DNA of 64,000 nt from an uncultured Granulosicoccaceae bacterium (GCA_937957915.1 CALGNZ010000047.1:1-64000); one strand, 5' to 3'. Positions 12,887 through 26,382 are shown, counted from the stretch's first letter. Notes: generated by a model from the sequence alone, not told the origin. Numbers and translations are program-made.

Positions 12887-14581
12887 TTATTTTTCAGCCA
12901 GAACATGGCGCGTGATGTAGTACTGCTGGGCAATCGACAGCGTGTTATTCACCACCCAGTACAGCACCAGACCCGCCGGGAAGAAGGCAAAAAACACCGT
13001 AAAGATTAACGGCATAAACATAAATACTTTTGCCTGAATCGGGTCAACCGGCGCTGGATTCAATCGTTGCTGAATAAACATTGTCACACCCATAATAACC
13101 GGCAGGACATAGAACTTATCCATCAATGATAAATCCTCAATCCACAAGATCCATGGCGCCTGACGCAATTCAACGCTCTCGAGCAATACCCAGTACAAAG
13201 AGATAAACACAGGTATCTGGACCAGTATCGGCAAACAGCCGCCGAGCGGATTTACCTTTTCCTTTTTATACAAATCCATGGTTGCCTGACCCATCTTGGC
13301 TCGGTCGTCACCGAAGCGCTCTTTCAGAGATGCAAGCTGAGGCTGTAGTTTTCGCATGCGAGCCATCGATCGATAACTTGCTTCGGACAGCTTGTAGAAG
13401 ATCAACTTGATACACATGGTGACGCCAACGATTGCCCAGCCCCAGTTGCCTACCAGGCCGTGAATTTTTTGCAGCAGCCAGAATATGGGTTTCGCTATGA
13501 CCGATAAAAATCCATAGTCGACCGTCAGTTCAAGATGCGGTGCAACTTTGGCCATACGGTCCTGAATTTTGGGTCCGACAAAAAGGCCAGTGGATAATTC
13601 ACCACTCGAGCCATTAGCAACCTTGATCGCCTCAGACTGCATACCAATGATGTAGCGTTGTGGTGAACTCAGTGATTTCGTATAGAACGTGTTGCTTTCC
13701 TCAGGCTGCGGTATCCACGCTCCGAGGAAATAGTGTTCGATGATGGCTGTCCACCCACCGATTGTTGTTTGCGTATTAGTTGGGTCGTCGAAGTCGTCAA
13801 AATCTATTTTGGAGTATCGGTCTTCAGTCGTACTGTAAACACCACCAATGAACGTATAGATAAAACTCTGCGTCTCGTCGTCAGTAACCTGCTTTCGCCT
13901 TAACTGACGATACTGATTGATAGCCACGTCTGAACCGCTGTTGTTACTAATGGCATAGTCAACTTCAATGAAGTATCGATCGCGTTTGAAAATGTAAGTC
14001 TTAATGACCTCAACACCGGTGTCTGACACCCATTTCAGCGGCACGCGAATTTCATCGCTACCATCCGCCAAAGTGTATTCCGTTTGCTCCGCTGTAAATA
14101 CTGAGTGATGCGTGGGCACATCTGCGGTAGTGGATTGCAGGCCGGATTGCGCCACGAAAAAATTGCTCTCTTCGTTGCTCATCAGTACAAACGGATCGTC
14201 CGGAGTTTCAATCGACGTTGGATACTGCACCAGCTTTACGCCGTTAATATCACCACCTTTGGTACCAATAGACACTCTCAATGTATCGGTAACTACCGTG
14301 ATTTGAGTGCCCTGCTCTGCAGTCGATTCGGGTTCTGCAGGCAACGCACTGGTTTGCCCTGTGCTGTCTACACTGGCAGGCGTCGAAGGCAGATCATTGT
14401 TAATACCAGCGGTGCTCTCTGATTGATCAATCAATCCGGCAGTATTACTCGCTGTTTGGCCGGTACTATTGTCTACCGTATTGTTTTGAGGCCTGGGTCC
14501 ATAGTCAATTTGCCAGGATGTCCAGATTTGCAGCAGTAAAAAACCGAGAGCCGCCCAAAGAAGTAGTCGCTGATTGTCCAT
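12887..14581 (-). CDS. yidC: Membrane protein insertase YidC
   Basis: Inner-membrane insertase (564 aa) that inserts and folds membrane proteins, including subunits of the ATP synthase encoded nearby. The N-terminal helix MDNQRLLLWAALGFLLLQIW is followed by a Ser/Thr/Gln-rich linker. The large periplasmic beta domain spans roughly residues 75-350. The conserved membrane core near residues 365-555 includes GNWGWAIVGVTMCIKLIFY and GGCLPILVQIPVFISLYW. Full length. Confidence 0.97.
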   Translation of the reverse strand: MDNQRLLLWAALGFLLLQIWTSWQIDYGPRPQNNTVDNSTGQTASNTAGLIDQSESTAGINNDLPSTPASVDSTGQTSALPAEPESTAEQGTQITVVTDTLRVSIGTKGGDINGVKLVQYPTSIETPDDPFVLMSNEESNFFVAQSGLQSTTADVPTHHSVFTAEQTEYTLADGSDEIRVPLKWVSDTGVEVIKTYIFKRDRYFIEVDYAISNNSGSDVAINQYRQLRRKQVTDDETQSFIYTFIGGVYSTTEDRYSKIDFDDFDDPTNTQTTIGGWTAIIEHYFLGAWIPQPEESNTFYTKSLSSPQRYIIGMQSEAIKVANGSSGELSTGLFVGPKIQDRMAKVAPHLELTVDYGFLSVIAKPIFWLLQKIHGLVGNWGWAIVGVTMCIKLIFYKLSEASYRSMARMRKLQPQLASLKERFGDDRAKMGQATMDLYKKEKVNPLGGCLPILVQIPVFISLYWVLLESVELRQAPWILWIEDLSLMDKFYVLPVIMGVTMFIQQRLNPAPVDPIQAKVFMFMPLIFTVFFAFFPAGLVLYWVVNNTLSIAQQYYITRHVLAEK

Positions 14582-14627
14582 GGTCAGACTCGTTTACCGT
14601 CGTTTTTATTAGAGTTACGTGTATCAA

Positions 14628-15155
14628 TCACTGACATTGCCTGGCGTTGGTAGACCTGCGCGTGTAATCAGGTTCCGGGTTGATGCTCGAATGCTTAAAT
14701 TTCGCTGAGGTCCCGAACTGAGTTTTATTATGCTCACGCCCGAAATTATCAATGACTACGGGTTCTGATAGTGCAGCGTTTGGCCAGCTCGGGTTACGGC
14801 CATACTTATCTATACTCTGCTCAGCGTTGTCTGTGTCAGGTTCACTGTTGGTCACCGGTTGACTACCAGCAAATACCCTTGCAGCCTGATCACCGGTTTG
14901 AAGCGTTACATCAGAATTCTTCGATGGCGCTTCCGGCGGCACTTCCGGCGGCACGGGGTCGTAACCCGAGTCTCCGAATGGATGACATCGTATAATGCGC
15001 TTGAGGCCCAGCCACAAACCACCGACAGCACCGAACCGCTCCACTGCTTCCAGGGTAAATTGCGAGCAGGAAGGATAAAAGCGACAACGCGGGGGCATCA
15101 GCACACTAATAAATCGCTGATAAAAAACGATAATAATAGAAACTACCTGCCGCAT
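14628..15155 (-). CDS. yidD: Membrane protein insertion efficiency factor YidD with a long C-terminal tail
   Basis: Residues 1-70 are a standard YidD: a membrane-binding N terminus, the motif [20 protein letters not shown] with its conserved Cys residues, and the end of the conserved part at [13 protein letters not shown]. Enterobacterial YidD is about 85 aa, whereas this protein is 175 aa. The extra ~100 residues are polar and look disordered: a Pro/Glu stretch PPEVPPEAP, then Asn/Ser-rich sequence. The start overlaps the end of rnpA by 13 bp, implying translational coupling. The open frame continues cleanly from the YidD domain, so the tail appears genuine and is not a frameshift artefact, but I know no function for it. 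Confidence 0.9.
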   Translation of the reverse strand: MRQVVSIIIVFYQRFISVLMPPRCRFYPSCSQFTLEAVERFGAVGGLWLGLKRIIRCHPFGDSGYDPVPPEVPPEAPSKNSDVTLQTGDQAARVFAGSQPVTNSEPDTDNAEQSIDKYGRNPSWPNAALSEPVVIDNFGREHNKTQFGTSAKFKHSSINPEPDYTRRSTNARQCQ

Positions 15156-15538
15156 CGTTCAGCAATCCGTGACCATTGTTTGCTTAAACTGGCTTGTAGT
15201 TCCAGAGAACTGGCTTTTGCTGTGCCATCTCTTGGCATCACGACGATATCGACGCATGGCAGTTCCCCATGACGAAATGACTCTCTAACCAGTCTTTTTA
15301 GCCGGCTTCGGTCTACGGATCTTTTCACACGCTTTTTTGCTACAGCCATGCCCAACCGCGCAAAATCAACGGTGTTGTCGCGATAAAGTATTGTCCAGTA
15401 TCGATCGCCTACGCGGTCGTTGCATTCAAACACGCGTTTGAACTGCTCAGACTCAACAAGCCGTTGCTCACGCGTAAAGCACCGCGATTGCCGAAGGTCG
15501 GACCGTTGCTGTTGCTTGTATTTGTCTGGGTGCGACAT
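15143..15538 (-). CDS. rnpA: Ribonuclease P protein component
   Basis: Protein subunit of RNase P (131 aa), which helps the catalytic RNA remove 5' leaders from pre-tRNAs. The RNA-binding signature [20 protein letters not shown] occurs at about residues 75-95, together with [11 protein letters not shown]. The N terminus has about 20 extra basic residues before LTREQRL-type sequence (here [10 protein letters not shown]). It is 81 bp downstream of rpmH and overlaps yidD, the normal rpmH-rnpA-yidD order. Confidence 0.95.
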   Translation of the reverse strand: MSHPDKYKQQQRSDLRQSRCFTREQRLVESEQFKRVFECNDRVGDRYWTILYRDNTVDFARLGMAVAKKRVKRSVDRSRLKRLVRESFRHGELPCVDIVVMPRDGTAKASSLELQASLSKQWSRIAERCGR

Positions 15539-15619
15539 TTGTATCTGGTCGCAGAGTGGCCGATTTTATCGATGTACTCATGGAGCAACAGAAAAAAAGC
15601 CTGCGTTAACAGAATGCGT

Positions 15620-15754
15620 TCAGGCAGAAAGTCTTCTACGGCCTTTCGCTCTTCTTGCCCTGATTACGGCTCTGCCGCCACGAGTTGCCATGCGAGCCCT
15701 GAATCCGTGTGTGCGCTTGCGTCGCAGATTGCTCGGCTGAAATGTTTGTTTCAT
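15620..15754 (-). CDS. rpmH: 50S ribosomal protein L34
   Basis: Small ribosomal protein of 44 codons read by hand from the minus strand. It begins [20 protein letters not shown], continues [19 protein letters not shown] and ends RRLSA. This is the complete L34 pattern ([17 protein letters not shown]-x-GGR). The start ATG is at 15754 and the TGA stop at 15622-15620. It is the last leftward gene before the origin and has its own predicted promoter upstream. Confidence 0.97.
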   Translation of the reverse strand: MKQTFQPSNLRRKRTHGFRARMATRGGRAVIRARRAKGRRRLSA

Positions 15755-15780
15755 TGGATTTATTACCGGTGTTGATTAAG

Positions 15781-15799
15781 GATGTCTGATACAGACATC
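15781..15799. promoter_or_regulatory. Perfect hairpin in the rpmH leader
   Basis: GATGTCTG-ATA-CAGACATC is an uninterrupted 8-bp inverted repeat with a 3-nt loop. It lies between the predicted rpmH promoter and the rpmH start, so it would form in the 5' untranslated RNA about 27 nt before the start codon. It lacks a T-run, so it is not an obvious terminator. A role in rpmH-rnpA expression or message stability is inference. Confidence 0.5.
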
Positions 15800-15822
15800 A
15801 GGCGGCTAAGCCTAACTGACGG

Positions 15823-15852
15823 ATTATCGCGACAAGTACCCTCTTATGTCAA
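15823..15852 (-). promoter_or_regulatory. Predicted sigma-70 promoter of rpmH-rnpA-yidD
   Basis: On the minus strand a perfect -35 TTGACA (15852-15847) is followed after 18 bp by GATAAT (15828-15823), a near-consensus -10. It is about 70 bp upstream of rpmH, and such a strong promoter fits a ribosomal-protein gene. A DnaA box lies about 30 bp further upstream, between this promoter and dnaA. Confidence 0.7.
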
Positions 15853-15883
15853 TAATTACACTTGCTAATTTCGAGAAATCACT

Positions 15884-15892
15884 TGTGGATAA
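15884..15892 (-). promoter_or_regulatory. DnaA box in the rpmH-dnaA spacer
   Basis: The plus strand reads TGTGGATAA, the exact complement of the consensus DnaA box TTATCCACA. It is the only perfect copy in the 313-bp rpmH-dnaA spacer (15755-16067). The rest of that spacer holds the rpmH promoter and hairpin and presumably the dnaA promoter. A box here would allow DnaA autoregulation of dnaA, a common arrangement. The regulatory role is inference. Confidence 0.75.
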
Positions 15893-16067
15893 CTTTCCCG
15901 AACAGTAATAGACTATTTTCAAAGGTTGTGGTGATCCGGCGAAAAATTTCTCCCGGAGCGCAATGTCTGATCAATAACAGGCAACCCGCATCGTCCACGC
16001 CTAACCGCTGAATTAGCCCATCAAAACTTAAAGCAACCGCTATTTATTAACCGGGGAGTGTCACTCG

Positions 16068-17522
16068 TTGTCGGTCTGGAATCGCTGTCTCTCGCATCTG
16101 TCAAATGAACTAACCCACGAAGAGATGAGTACCTGGGTATTATGTCTGCAACCTCTTGAAACTAATGAAGGTATTAGACTTTTAGCACCAAACAGATTTG
16201 TTCACGACTGGGTCAAAAGCCACTATGCAGAGCGAATCTCAAGCATTGCCAAAAAGCTGGCAGAAACAGAGAGCTACAATGTACTTCTGGACATTGGTAA
16301 TGGCGAGACACCGGCACCGGCGAAACCGGTTGAAAACGATTCGTACACAGAACCGCACCACCGTTCAGCAGTCGACGCCAACCCGCTAAATATCAATACA
16401 GATAACCAGCGAGGAGATTCCGGCTCGTCATCTTATGCCAACCCGGTTGTTGCACGATCTGCACCTGCTCATATAAGACCAGAGCCACGACGGACCGAGC
16501 CATTTAAAACTGCCTTAAACCCGCAGTTTACCTTCGATACCTACGTTGAAGGTAAATCCAATCAGCTTGGACGAGCAGCAGCTGTTCAAATTGGCCAAAA
16601 CCCGGGTACATCCTACAACCCGCTGTTTATCTATGGTGGTGTAGGTCTTGGCAAAACTCATTTAATGCAGGCTGTCGGCAACCTGATGGTTAGCCAGGGT
16701 AAAAAGCGCGTGCAGTACCTGCATTCCGAGCGCTACGTCAGAGAGATGGTGAAATCACTTCAAAATTACACCATTAACGAATTCAAGAAACACTACAGAA
16801 GCCTTGATGCGTTGCTGATAGATGACATCCAGTTCTTTGCCAACAAGGAGCGCACACAGGAGGAGTTTTTTCACACCTTCAATGCTCTGATAGAAGAAGG
16901 CCAGCAAATCATTCTGACCAGTGATCGCTATCCGAAAGAAATAAACGGTGTTGAGGAGCGTCTCAAATCACGTTTTGGCTGGGGACTGACAGTTGCGATT
17001 GAGCCTCCCGAACTGGAAACCCGTGTCGCCATTCTCAACAACAAAGCTGAGCAATCCGGCTATCCACTGCCAGAGGACGTAAGTTTCTTTATTGCCCAGC
17101 GCATAGTTTCAAATGTACGAGAACTTGAAGGCGCTCTGCGCCGGGTGATCGCAAACTCCCAGTTCACGGGTAAGCCGATCACCATTGAATTTGCCAAAAA
17201 AGCGCTGCGCGATCTGCTTGCCGTTCAGGAAAAGCTGATCACTATTGAGAACATCCAGAAAACGGTTTGCGAATACTACAAGGTACGTAGCTCTGAGTTG
17301 CTGTCAAAGAAGCGCAGTCGATCGATAGCACGTCCCCGACAGGTTGCGATGCACCTGTCCAAGACGCTCACCCGCCACAGCCTGCCAGAGATTGGGGAAG
17401 CATTCGGTGGTCGGGACCATACAACCGTTTTGCATGCTCATCGTAAGATTAAAGAGCTGGAACAGTCCGATAACAGAATGGAAGAAGATCTTAAAATGCT
17501 CATGAGGCTGCTATCGCGCTAA
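16068..17522 (+). CDS. dnaA: Chromosomal replication initiator DnaA
   Basis: Origin-binding AAA+ initiator (484 aa). Domain I ([21 protein letters not shown]) is followed by a variable linker at about residues 85-155. The AAA+ domain starts at [22 protein letters not shown], with Walker [17 protein letters not shown] near residue 190 and Walker [10 protein letters not shown] near residue 250. The DNA-binding domain carries the box-recognition signature [15 protein letters not shown] near residue 450. The start is TTG at 16068, chosen because GGGGAG lies 9-14 bp upstream and the N terminus then matches the family. The nearby upstream GTG at 16058 is in another frame. First plus-strand gene after the strand switch. 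Confidence 0.97.
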   Translation: MSVWNRCLSHLSNELTHEEMSTWVLCLQPLETNEGIRLLAPNRFVHDWVKSHYAERISSIAKKLAETESYNVLLDIGNGETPAPAKPVENDSYTEPHHRSAVDANPLNINTDNQRGDSGSSSYANPVVARSAPAHIRPEPRRTEPFKTALNPQFTFDTYVEGKSNQLGRAAAVQIGQNPGTSYNPLFIYGGVGLGKTHLMQAVGNLMVSQGKKRVQYLHSERYVREMVKSLQNYTINEFKKHYRSLDALLIDDIQFFANKERTQEEFFHTFNALIEEGQQIILTSDRYPKEINGVEERLKSRFGWGLTVAIEPPELETRVAILNNKAEQSGYPLPEDVSFFIAQRIVSNVRELEGALRRVIANSQFTGKPITIEFAKKALRDLLAVQEKLITIENIQKTVCEYYKVRSSELLSKKRSRSIARPRQVAMHLSKTLTRHSLPEIGEAFGGRDHTTVLHAHRKIKELEQSDNRMEEDLKMLMRLLSR

Positions 17523-17690
17523 CCAACAGCAGCTAACACAGACTCGCTAAACAGGATGTGTGTAACAGAGCACACTAAACGCAATACAGAGCAAAAAAGA
17601 TCAACACGGAACATTTAAAACCTTTACCTTGTTCTTATGCACTGATTTTTAAGTGAAAAAAGCCTCAAAATAACAAACTGTAGATTACAC

Positions 17691-17699
17691 TGTGGATAA
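17691..17699 (-). promoter_or_regulatory. DnaA box, perfect consensus
   Basis: The plus strand reads TGTGGATAA, exact complement of TTATCCACA. It sits 60 bp left of a second perfect box in opposite orientation, and just left of a partial match (TGTTGGTAA at 17702-17710). Confidence 0.8.
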
Positions 17700-17758
17700 A
17701 TTGTTGGTAACTGTTTAATTACTTTACGCCCACATTGAGAGTCAGTTAAGTCCCATTG

Positions 17759-17767
17759 TTATCCACA
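17759..17767 (+). promoter_or_regulatory. DnaA box, perfect consensus
   Basis: TTATCCACA on the plus strand. It lies at the left border of the AT-rich segment that precedes dnaN, the usual position for the box nearest the DNA-unwinding element. Confidence 0.8.
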
Positions 17768-17901
17768 GGATAATAAGCTGTAAGATCAGGTGTTTTTGAC
17801 AGTAAGTATCTGATTTAAAAATATATTTTTTATAAGTGATGCTTTACGCACAGCGCTTATTAATACAATCTTTTATAGATAAACAAACTATTTATTAAAC
17901 A

Positions 17902-19002
17902 ATGAAATTCTCGATATCCAAACTGGAAATCTTCCCTCCCCTGCAACAGGTAGTTGGAGTGGTTGAGAGAAAGCAGACTCATGAGGTGATGAACAATCTT
18001 CTGTTTGAGATTGAGCCTGATTATTTGCAATTAACCGGTACCGACAATGAAGTGGAGCTACGTACTCGAATACCAATGATTAGCAGCGAGTCAGGTAAAA
18101 CGACCATCCCTGCCAGAAAATTATTTGATATTTGCCGATCACTTCATGATGACGCGCGCCTTGATTTCGATATTGATGGTGACAAGGCAAAAGTAAAATG
18201 TGGAAAAAGCCGGTTTACACTCGCTACTCTGCCGGTTGAAGAGTTTCCAATAATCGATGATTTAACGGATGCAGTAGAAGTAAGCATTCCGCAGAATCAA
18301 CTCGAGCTGGCCATAAAAAGAACATCATTCGCCATGGCTCAGCAAGATGTTCGTTATTACCTTAATGGACTTCTGTTGCAAATCAGCGAAGGCGAACTCT
18401 GCTGCGTAAGCACAGATGGTCATCGACTTGCTCTTCATAGAACTCCGGCTGATGTTGAAACCTCTGAATCGGTATCTTCAATTATTCCTCGTAAGGCGAT
18501 TAATGAATTAGCCAGGCTAATCGGTAGTGACGATAGTCGTATCAGCCTCAGACTTACCAGCAACCATTTGCAGGTGTCACTCGGTTCATTGCAAATGACC
18601 AGCAAGCTAATTGATGGCAAGTTCCCGGACTACGAGAGTGTGATCCCGCTGGACAGCAATAACATTGCATTGGTTGATAGAGAACAGCTTAAGCAGGCTC
18701 TTTCAAGGAGTGCCATTCTAGCTAATGAAACCTACAAAGGTGTTCGTTTAACACTGGAAAAATCTGTACTGGGTATTCAAACCAATAACCCAAGGCACGA
18801 AGAAGCAGAAGATGAATTGGAGATTGATTACAAGGGAGACCCTATAGAAATAGGGTTTAATGTGGTTTATTTACTAGATGCCCTTAATGCAATCGATTCT
18901 GAAACCGCTGAGCTCAACTTGCGTGACAACACCAGCAGTATGGTTATTCATCCTGGTGACAGTAAGCAGAGCACCTATGTGGTAATGCCTATGAAACTCT
19001 AG
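17902..19002 (+). CDS. dnaN: DNA polymerase III beta sliding clamp
   Basis: Ring-shaped processivity clamp (366 aa) that tethers polymerases to DNA. The N terminus MKFSISKLEIFPPLQQVVGVVE and the C terminus ending YVVMPMKL (the family usually ends MPMRL) are typical, and the length matches exactly. Three repeated clamp domains are expected across the protein. Followed after only 2 bp by recF, so the two are co-transcribed. Confidence 0.97.
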   Translation: MKFSISKLEIFPPLQQVVGVVERKQTHEVMNNLLFEIEPDYLQLTGTDNEVELRTRIPMISSESGKTTIPARKLFDICRSLHDDARLDFDIDGDKAKVKCGKSRFTLATLPVEEFPIIDDLTDAVEVSIPQNQLELAIKRTSFAMAQQDVRYYLNGLLLQISEGELCCVSTDGHRLALHRTPADVETSESVSSIIPRKAINELARLIGSDDSRISLRLTSNHLQVSLGSLQMTSKLIDGKFPDYESVIPLDSNNIALVDREQLKQALSRSAILANETYKGVRLTLEKSVLGIQTNNPRHEEAEDELEIDYKGDPIEIGFNVVYLLDALNAIDSETAELNLRDNTSSMVIHPGDSKQSTYVVMPMKL

Positions 19003-19004
19003 AG

Positions 19005-22554
<3,550 letters not shown>

Positions 22555-22604
22555 CTACGCCAGACACCTTTCCTGCCTTATCTGAGTACCCTGCAAAAGC
22601 ACTG

Positions 22605-22630
22605 AGCCGACCGCAAATATGAAGTCGGCT
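22605..22630 (+). terminator. Hairpin downstream of gyrB
   Basis: AGCCGAC (22605-22611) and GTCGGCT (22624-22630) form a 7-bp stem with a 12-nt loop about 50 bp after the gyrB stop. There is no T-run after it, so termination is only a possibility. The rest of the 237-bp gyrB-prlC spacer shows nothing else I recognise. Confidence 0.3.
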
Positions 22631-22791
22631 TAGTCGCTTGAAATACGTAAGCAGACGCAGAACGTATAAGTCGTCTGAATTAAAACAGTTATAGAATTTT
22701 CGCCGCAGCTGGATTTGCTGGGTGATATAACCACTATCTATTTGCCACGTGATTGAGTTAGATTGATCAGTCAACGTATAACGGTGCGTGT

Positions 22792-24837
22792 ATGCAAGAT
22801 ATTTTAGAACTGCCGAAATTTTCAGCTCGAGATTTATCCAACGTTGAAAACGATCTGGACGCTCTTCTGCTGGAAAGTACAGACAGAGTCGCTGAGCTCG
22901 CGCGAACGGAGCACCCTGATTGGAGCAATTTTATTTACGAGCTGGATTTAGTAAGCGACAAAATTCAGCGCTTTTTCTCTCCCATCAGACATCTGAACTC
23001 TGTGATGAACGGCTCTGAGGTTCGTGCTGTATACAACGCCTGTTTACCAAAATTGAGTGGGTGGTTTACCGATTTAGGTCAAAACAGAGATCTCTATGAA
23101 AAAATGGGGCAGCTTAAAGACAGTGAAATTTTTGCGCAACTCGATGGCGGTCAGCAAAAAAGCATTGACGATCAACTACTGGGCTTTCGCCTGGGCGGTG
23201 TAGCACTTGAAGGCGAGGAAAAGAACCGTTTTAAGGAACTGTCACTGGAACTCAGTAATCTTGGAACCCGCTTTCAGGAAAACATCCTCGACTCAACAAG
23301 TGCATGGCACAAGACCGTTAAATCCGCGTCTGATTTGGCGGGTTTTCCACAAAGTTCACTTGAAGGCGCCAGACTCACAGCGCAGGAACATGGCGAGGAG
23401 GGTTATCGCCTGACACTGGATTTTCCGAGTTTTCATGCGGTAATGACCTTTGCCGACGATCGTGAGTTACGTCGGGAGGTATACACCGGCTATATGACTC
23501 GTGCTACTAGCCACACTCCGGACAATACTGATTCTGCTGATAATAAACCGGGTTGGGATAACTCCAGTAATATTGAAAAAATAATTGCGTTTCGAACCGA
23601 GAAGGCAAAGCTGCTGGGCTTCGCGAATTATGCAGAGTATTCGGTGGCCAGTAAAATGGTCGATAGTCCGCAGCAGGTCATCGACTTTATAGAGAATCTA
23701 GCCGCAAGATCGAAGCCCTCCGCAGCTGCTGACTACCAGCAACTGTGCACATTCGCAAAAGATGACTATGGCGTAGATCCGCTGTGTGCTTGGGATATTG
23801 CTTATTACTCCAATAAACTTAAGAAAAAGCTGTTCGATTTTTCTGAGGAAGATCTCAAGCCGTATTTTCCCGCTGATGTTGCAGTTCCCGGACTATTCAA
23901 GGTTACTGGTCGATTATTCGGTCTGCAGATAAGTGAGATAAAAGATGCCGATGTCTGGCATGAAGATGTTTCTGTGTACCAGATAAAAGATGCAAACGGT
24001 ATTATGCGCGGGGCATTTTACATGGACAATTATGCCCGCTCGGAAAAACGCGGCGGTGCATGGATGGATGTCTGTGTGGGCAGGATGAAAAAGAAACACG
24101 GCACACAACTGCCGGTTGCATACCTGACGTGCAATCTGACACCTCCGGTCGGTGATGAACCGGCGTTGCTAACCCATAATGAACTCACTACCTTGTTTCA
24201 TGAGTTTGGACACGGGCTTCACCATATGCTGACAATGGTGGATCACGCCAGCGTAGCCGGAATCAGCGGGGTTGAATGGGATGCAGTGGAATTACCGAGC
24301 CAGTTTTTGGAAAACTGGTGTTGGGAGAGAGAATCGCTTGATCTCGTCAGTGCCCACTATCAAACTGGTGAAAAGCTGCCGCAGGCGCTTTTAGAAAAGG
24401 CGAGGGCGGCAAAAAATTTCCAGTCAGGGATGACAACGGTCAGGCAGCTTGAGTTTGCTCTGTTTGATATGCGGTTACATCTAAGTACCGAAAACCCCGA
24501 TGCTGCAGCGGTGCACGAACTACTCAATTCAGTGAGACACGAAGTAGCTGTTTATCCCGTACCCGAGTTCGTTCGTTTTCAAAACAGCTTTGCACACATT
24601 TTTGCTGGCGGTTACGCCGCAGGATATTTCAGTTACAAGTGGGCGGAAGTTTTGTCTTCTGATGCGTTTTCGCGCTTTGAAGAAGAAGGCATCTTTAACG
24701 AAAAAACCGGCGGTGATTTCCTGCATGCCATTCTGGAAAGAGGCGGCACACAAAAGGCGCTCGAGCTGTTTGTCGAATTTAGAGGTCGTGAGCCTCAAAT
24801 TGATGCGCTGCTGCGCCATAACGGCCTGGCTGCATAA
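22792..24837 (+). CDS. prlC: Oligopeptidase A, M3 family zinc metallopeptidase
   Basis: Cytoplasmic zinc oligopeptidase (681 aa) that degrades short peptides, including cleaved signal peptides. The HEFGH zinc motif is at residues 470-474 (LFHEFGHGLHHML), with the third ligand Glu in GVEWDAVELPSQFLENW about 25 residues on. The substrate-binding C-terminal block AGGYAAGYFSYKWAEVLSSDAF is present. Length and layout match OpdA/PrlC. It follows gyrB by 237 bp and probably has its own promoter. Confidence 0.92.
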   Translation: MQDILELPKFSARDLSNVENDLDALLLESTDRVAELARTEHPDWSNFIYELDLVSDKIQRFFSPIRHLNSVMNGSEVRAVYNACLPKLSGWFTDLGQNRDLYEKMGQLKDSEIFAQLDGGQQKSIDDQLLGFRLGGVALEGEEKNRFKELSLELSNLGTRFQENILDSTSAWHKTVKSASDLAGFPQSSLEGARLTAQEHGEEGYRLTLDFPSFHAVMTFADDRELRREVYTGYMTRATSHTPDNTDSADNKPGWDNSSNIEKIIAFRTEKAKLLGFANYAEYSVASKMVDSPQQVIDFIENLAARSKPSAAADYQQLCTFAKDDYGVDPLCAWDIAYYSNKLKKKLFDFSEEDLKPYFPADVAVPGLFKVTGRLFGLQISEIKDADVWHEDVSVYQIKDANGIMRGAFYMDNYARSEKRGGAWMDVCVGRMKKKHGTQLPVAYLTCNLTPPVGDEPALLTHNELTTLFHEFGHGLHHMLTMVDHASVAGISGVEWDAVELPSQFLENWCWERESLDLVSAHYQTGEKLPQALLEKARAAKNFQSGMTTVRQLEFALFDMRLHLSTENPDAAAVHELLNSVRHEVAVYPVPEFVRFQNSFAHIFAGGYAAGYFSYKWAEVLSSDAFSRFEEEGIFNEKTGGDFLHAILERGGTQKALELFVEFRGREPQIDALLRHNGLAA

Positions 24838-24882
24838 CGCCATAAATCCTGTCTTGTATCTAACTAAGGAGTGCCCATCGCT

Positions 24883-26352
24883 ATGGCGGTAAAGTACCGC
24901 GATCTCAGGGAGTTTATGGCATCGCTCGAATCGCGTGGTGAGCTTAAACGCGTATCAGCTGCGGTTAATCCAAAACTTGAAATGACCGAGATCTGTGACA
25001 GGGTTTTGCGTGCGGGTGGACCTGCAATATTGTTTGAACAACCGGTTGGTAGTGAGGTTCCGGCGCTATGCAATCTCTTTGGCACTGCTGATCGTGTTGC
25101 GTACGGCATGGGGGAAGACAGTGTATCTTCGCTTCGGGAGGTTGGAAAATTACTGGCATTTTTAAAGGAGCCAGACCCACCTAAAGGTTTTCGCGATGCC
25201 TGGCAGACACTGCCAATATTCAAAAAAGTACTGGATATGGCTCCCAAGACGGTGTCATCGGCCGCTTGCCAGCACCAGGTACTCAAGGGCAGTGAGATAG
25301 ATCTGTCGCGTTATCCTATTCAGCATTGTTGGCCGGAAGATGCAGCGCCGCTAATAACCTGGGGCCTTGTTGTTACACGCGGGCCGAACAAGAAACGACA
25401 AAACATGGGAATTTACCGACAGCAGGTAATTGGCCCTGATCGAGTAATTATGCGGTGGTTATCACACCGTGGTGGTGCGCTTGACTTACTGGAGTGGCAA
25501 CACGCGTATCCGGATCAGCCGTTTCCTGTTTCTGTTGTGCTGGGTGCTGATCCGGCGACAATACTGGCAGCTGTCACACCTGTTCCGGATACTTTATCCG
25601 AGCACGCATTTGCCGGTTTGTTACGTGGCAGCAGAACCGAGCTGGTGCGCTGTAAGACCAATGAATTGATGGTTCCTGCGTCTGCGGAAATTGTGTTGGA
25701 GGGCGTAATAAAACCTGGAGACACCGCACCGGAAGGACCCTTTGGCGATCACACCGGTTACTACAATGAAGTTGATGACTTCCCCTGTTTCAGCATTGAG
25801 TGCATAACGGAGCGTGATTCCCCGGTCTATCATTCAACCTATACCGGCAGACCGCCGGATGAGCCAGCCATTCTCGGTGTTGCACTGAATGAGGTATTTG
25901 TTCCTATACTGCAAAAGCAGTTTCCCGAGATCACGGATTTCTATTTGCCTCCGGAAGGGTGTTCGTACCGACTGGCTGTTGTTTCCATGAACAAACAGTA
26001 CCCCGGCCATGCAAAGCGGGTCATGCTGGGTATCTGGTCATTCTTGCGACAATTCATGTACACCAAACTCGTTATTGTCGTTGATGACGACGTCGATGTT
26101 CGAAACTGGGAAGACGTCATATGGGCAATGACAACACGAATGGATCCGCAGCGAGACACCACTGTGTTGGAAAATACGCCGATTGATTATCTCGATTTTG
26201 CTTCGCCAGTATCAGGTCTGGGCTCGAAGATGGGATTCGATGCAACCAATAAATGGCCCGGAGAGACTAATCGGGAATGGGGTACACCGATAGTGATGAC
26301 TGATGTAGTGAAGGAACGCGTTGACGCCATGTGGGATTCACTCGGCTTGTAG
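24883..26352 (+). CDS. ubiD: 4-hydroxy-3-polyprenylbenzoate decarboxylase UbiD
   Basis: Prenylated-FMN dependent decarboxylase (489 aa) of ubiquinone synthesis. It starts [24 protein letters not shown], closely like characterised UbiD. The conserved segments [18 protein letters not shown] and [13 protein letters not shown], which contribute to the cofactor and metal site, are intact. ATG 24883 has AAGGAG 11 bp upstream and matches the family start. A GTG at 24871 is in frame but would overlap the ribosome-binding site. It ends in a bidirectional terminator. The ubiE-ubiJ-ubiB genes lie 25 kb away. Confidence 0.94.
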   Translation: MAVKYRDLREFMASLESRGELKRVSAAVNPKLEMTEICDRVLRAGGPAILFEQPVGSEVPALCNLFGTADRVAYGMGEDSVSSLREVGKLLAFLKEPDPPKGFRDAWQTLPIFKKVLDMAPKTVSSAACQHQVLKGSEIDLSRYPIQHCWPEDAAPLITWGLVVTRGPNKKRQNMGIYRQQVIGPDRVIMRWLSHRGGALDLLEWQHAYPDQPFPVSVVLGADPATILAAVTPVPDTLSEHAFAGLLRGSRTELVRCKTNELMVPASAEIVLEGVIKPGDTAPEGPFGDHTGYYNEVDDFPCFSIECITERDSPVYHSTYTGRPPDEPAILGVALNEVFVPILQKQFPEITDFYLPPEGCSYRLAVVSMNKQYPGHAKRVMLGIWSFLRQFMYTKLVIVVDDDVDVRNWEDVIWAMTTRMDPQRDTTVLENTPIDYLDFASPVSGLGSKMGFDATNKWPGETNREWGTPIVMTDVVKERVDAMWDSLGL

Positions 26353-26382
26353 CTAGTGATCGTTTTGACAATTCATTGTGGC

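Larger units (their letters stand above)
17523..17901. other. Candidate replication origin (oriC), dnaA-dnaN spacer
   Basis: This 379-bp non-coding spacer holds two perfect DnaA boxes in convergent orientation (17691-17699 and 17759-17767) plus weaker matches such as TTACGCACA near 17843. It ends in a very AT-rich stretch (about 17810-17901) suited to strand opening, just before dnaN. Genes left of rpmH run leftward and dnaA-dnaN-recF-gyrB run rightward, as expected for bidirectional replication from here. A TTGACA at 17796-17801 may be the -35 box of dnaN. Only two strong boxes are present, so the neighbouring rpmH-dnaA spacer may also contribute. Confidence 0.7.

Noticed and set aside
22743-22758. 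Another CACGTG-centred parS candidate upstream of prlC
   Set aside because: Flanks mismatch the consensus at six positions.
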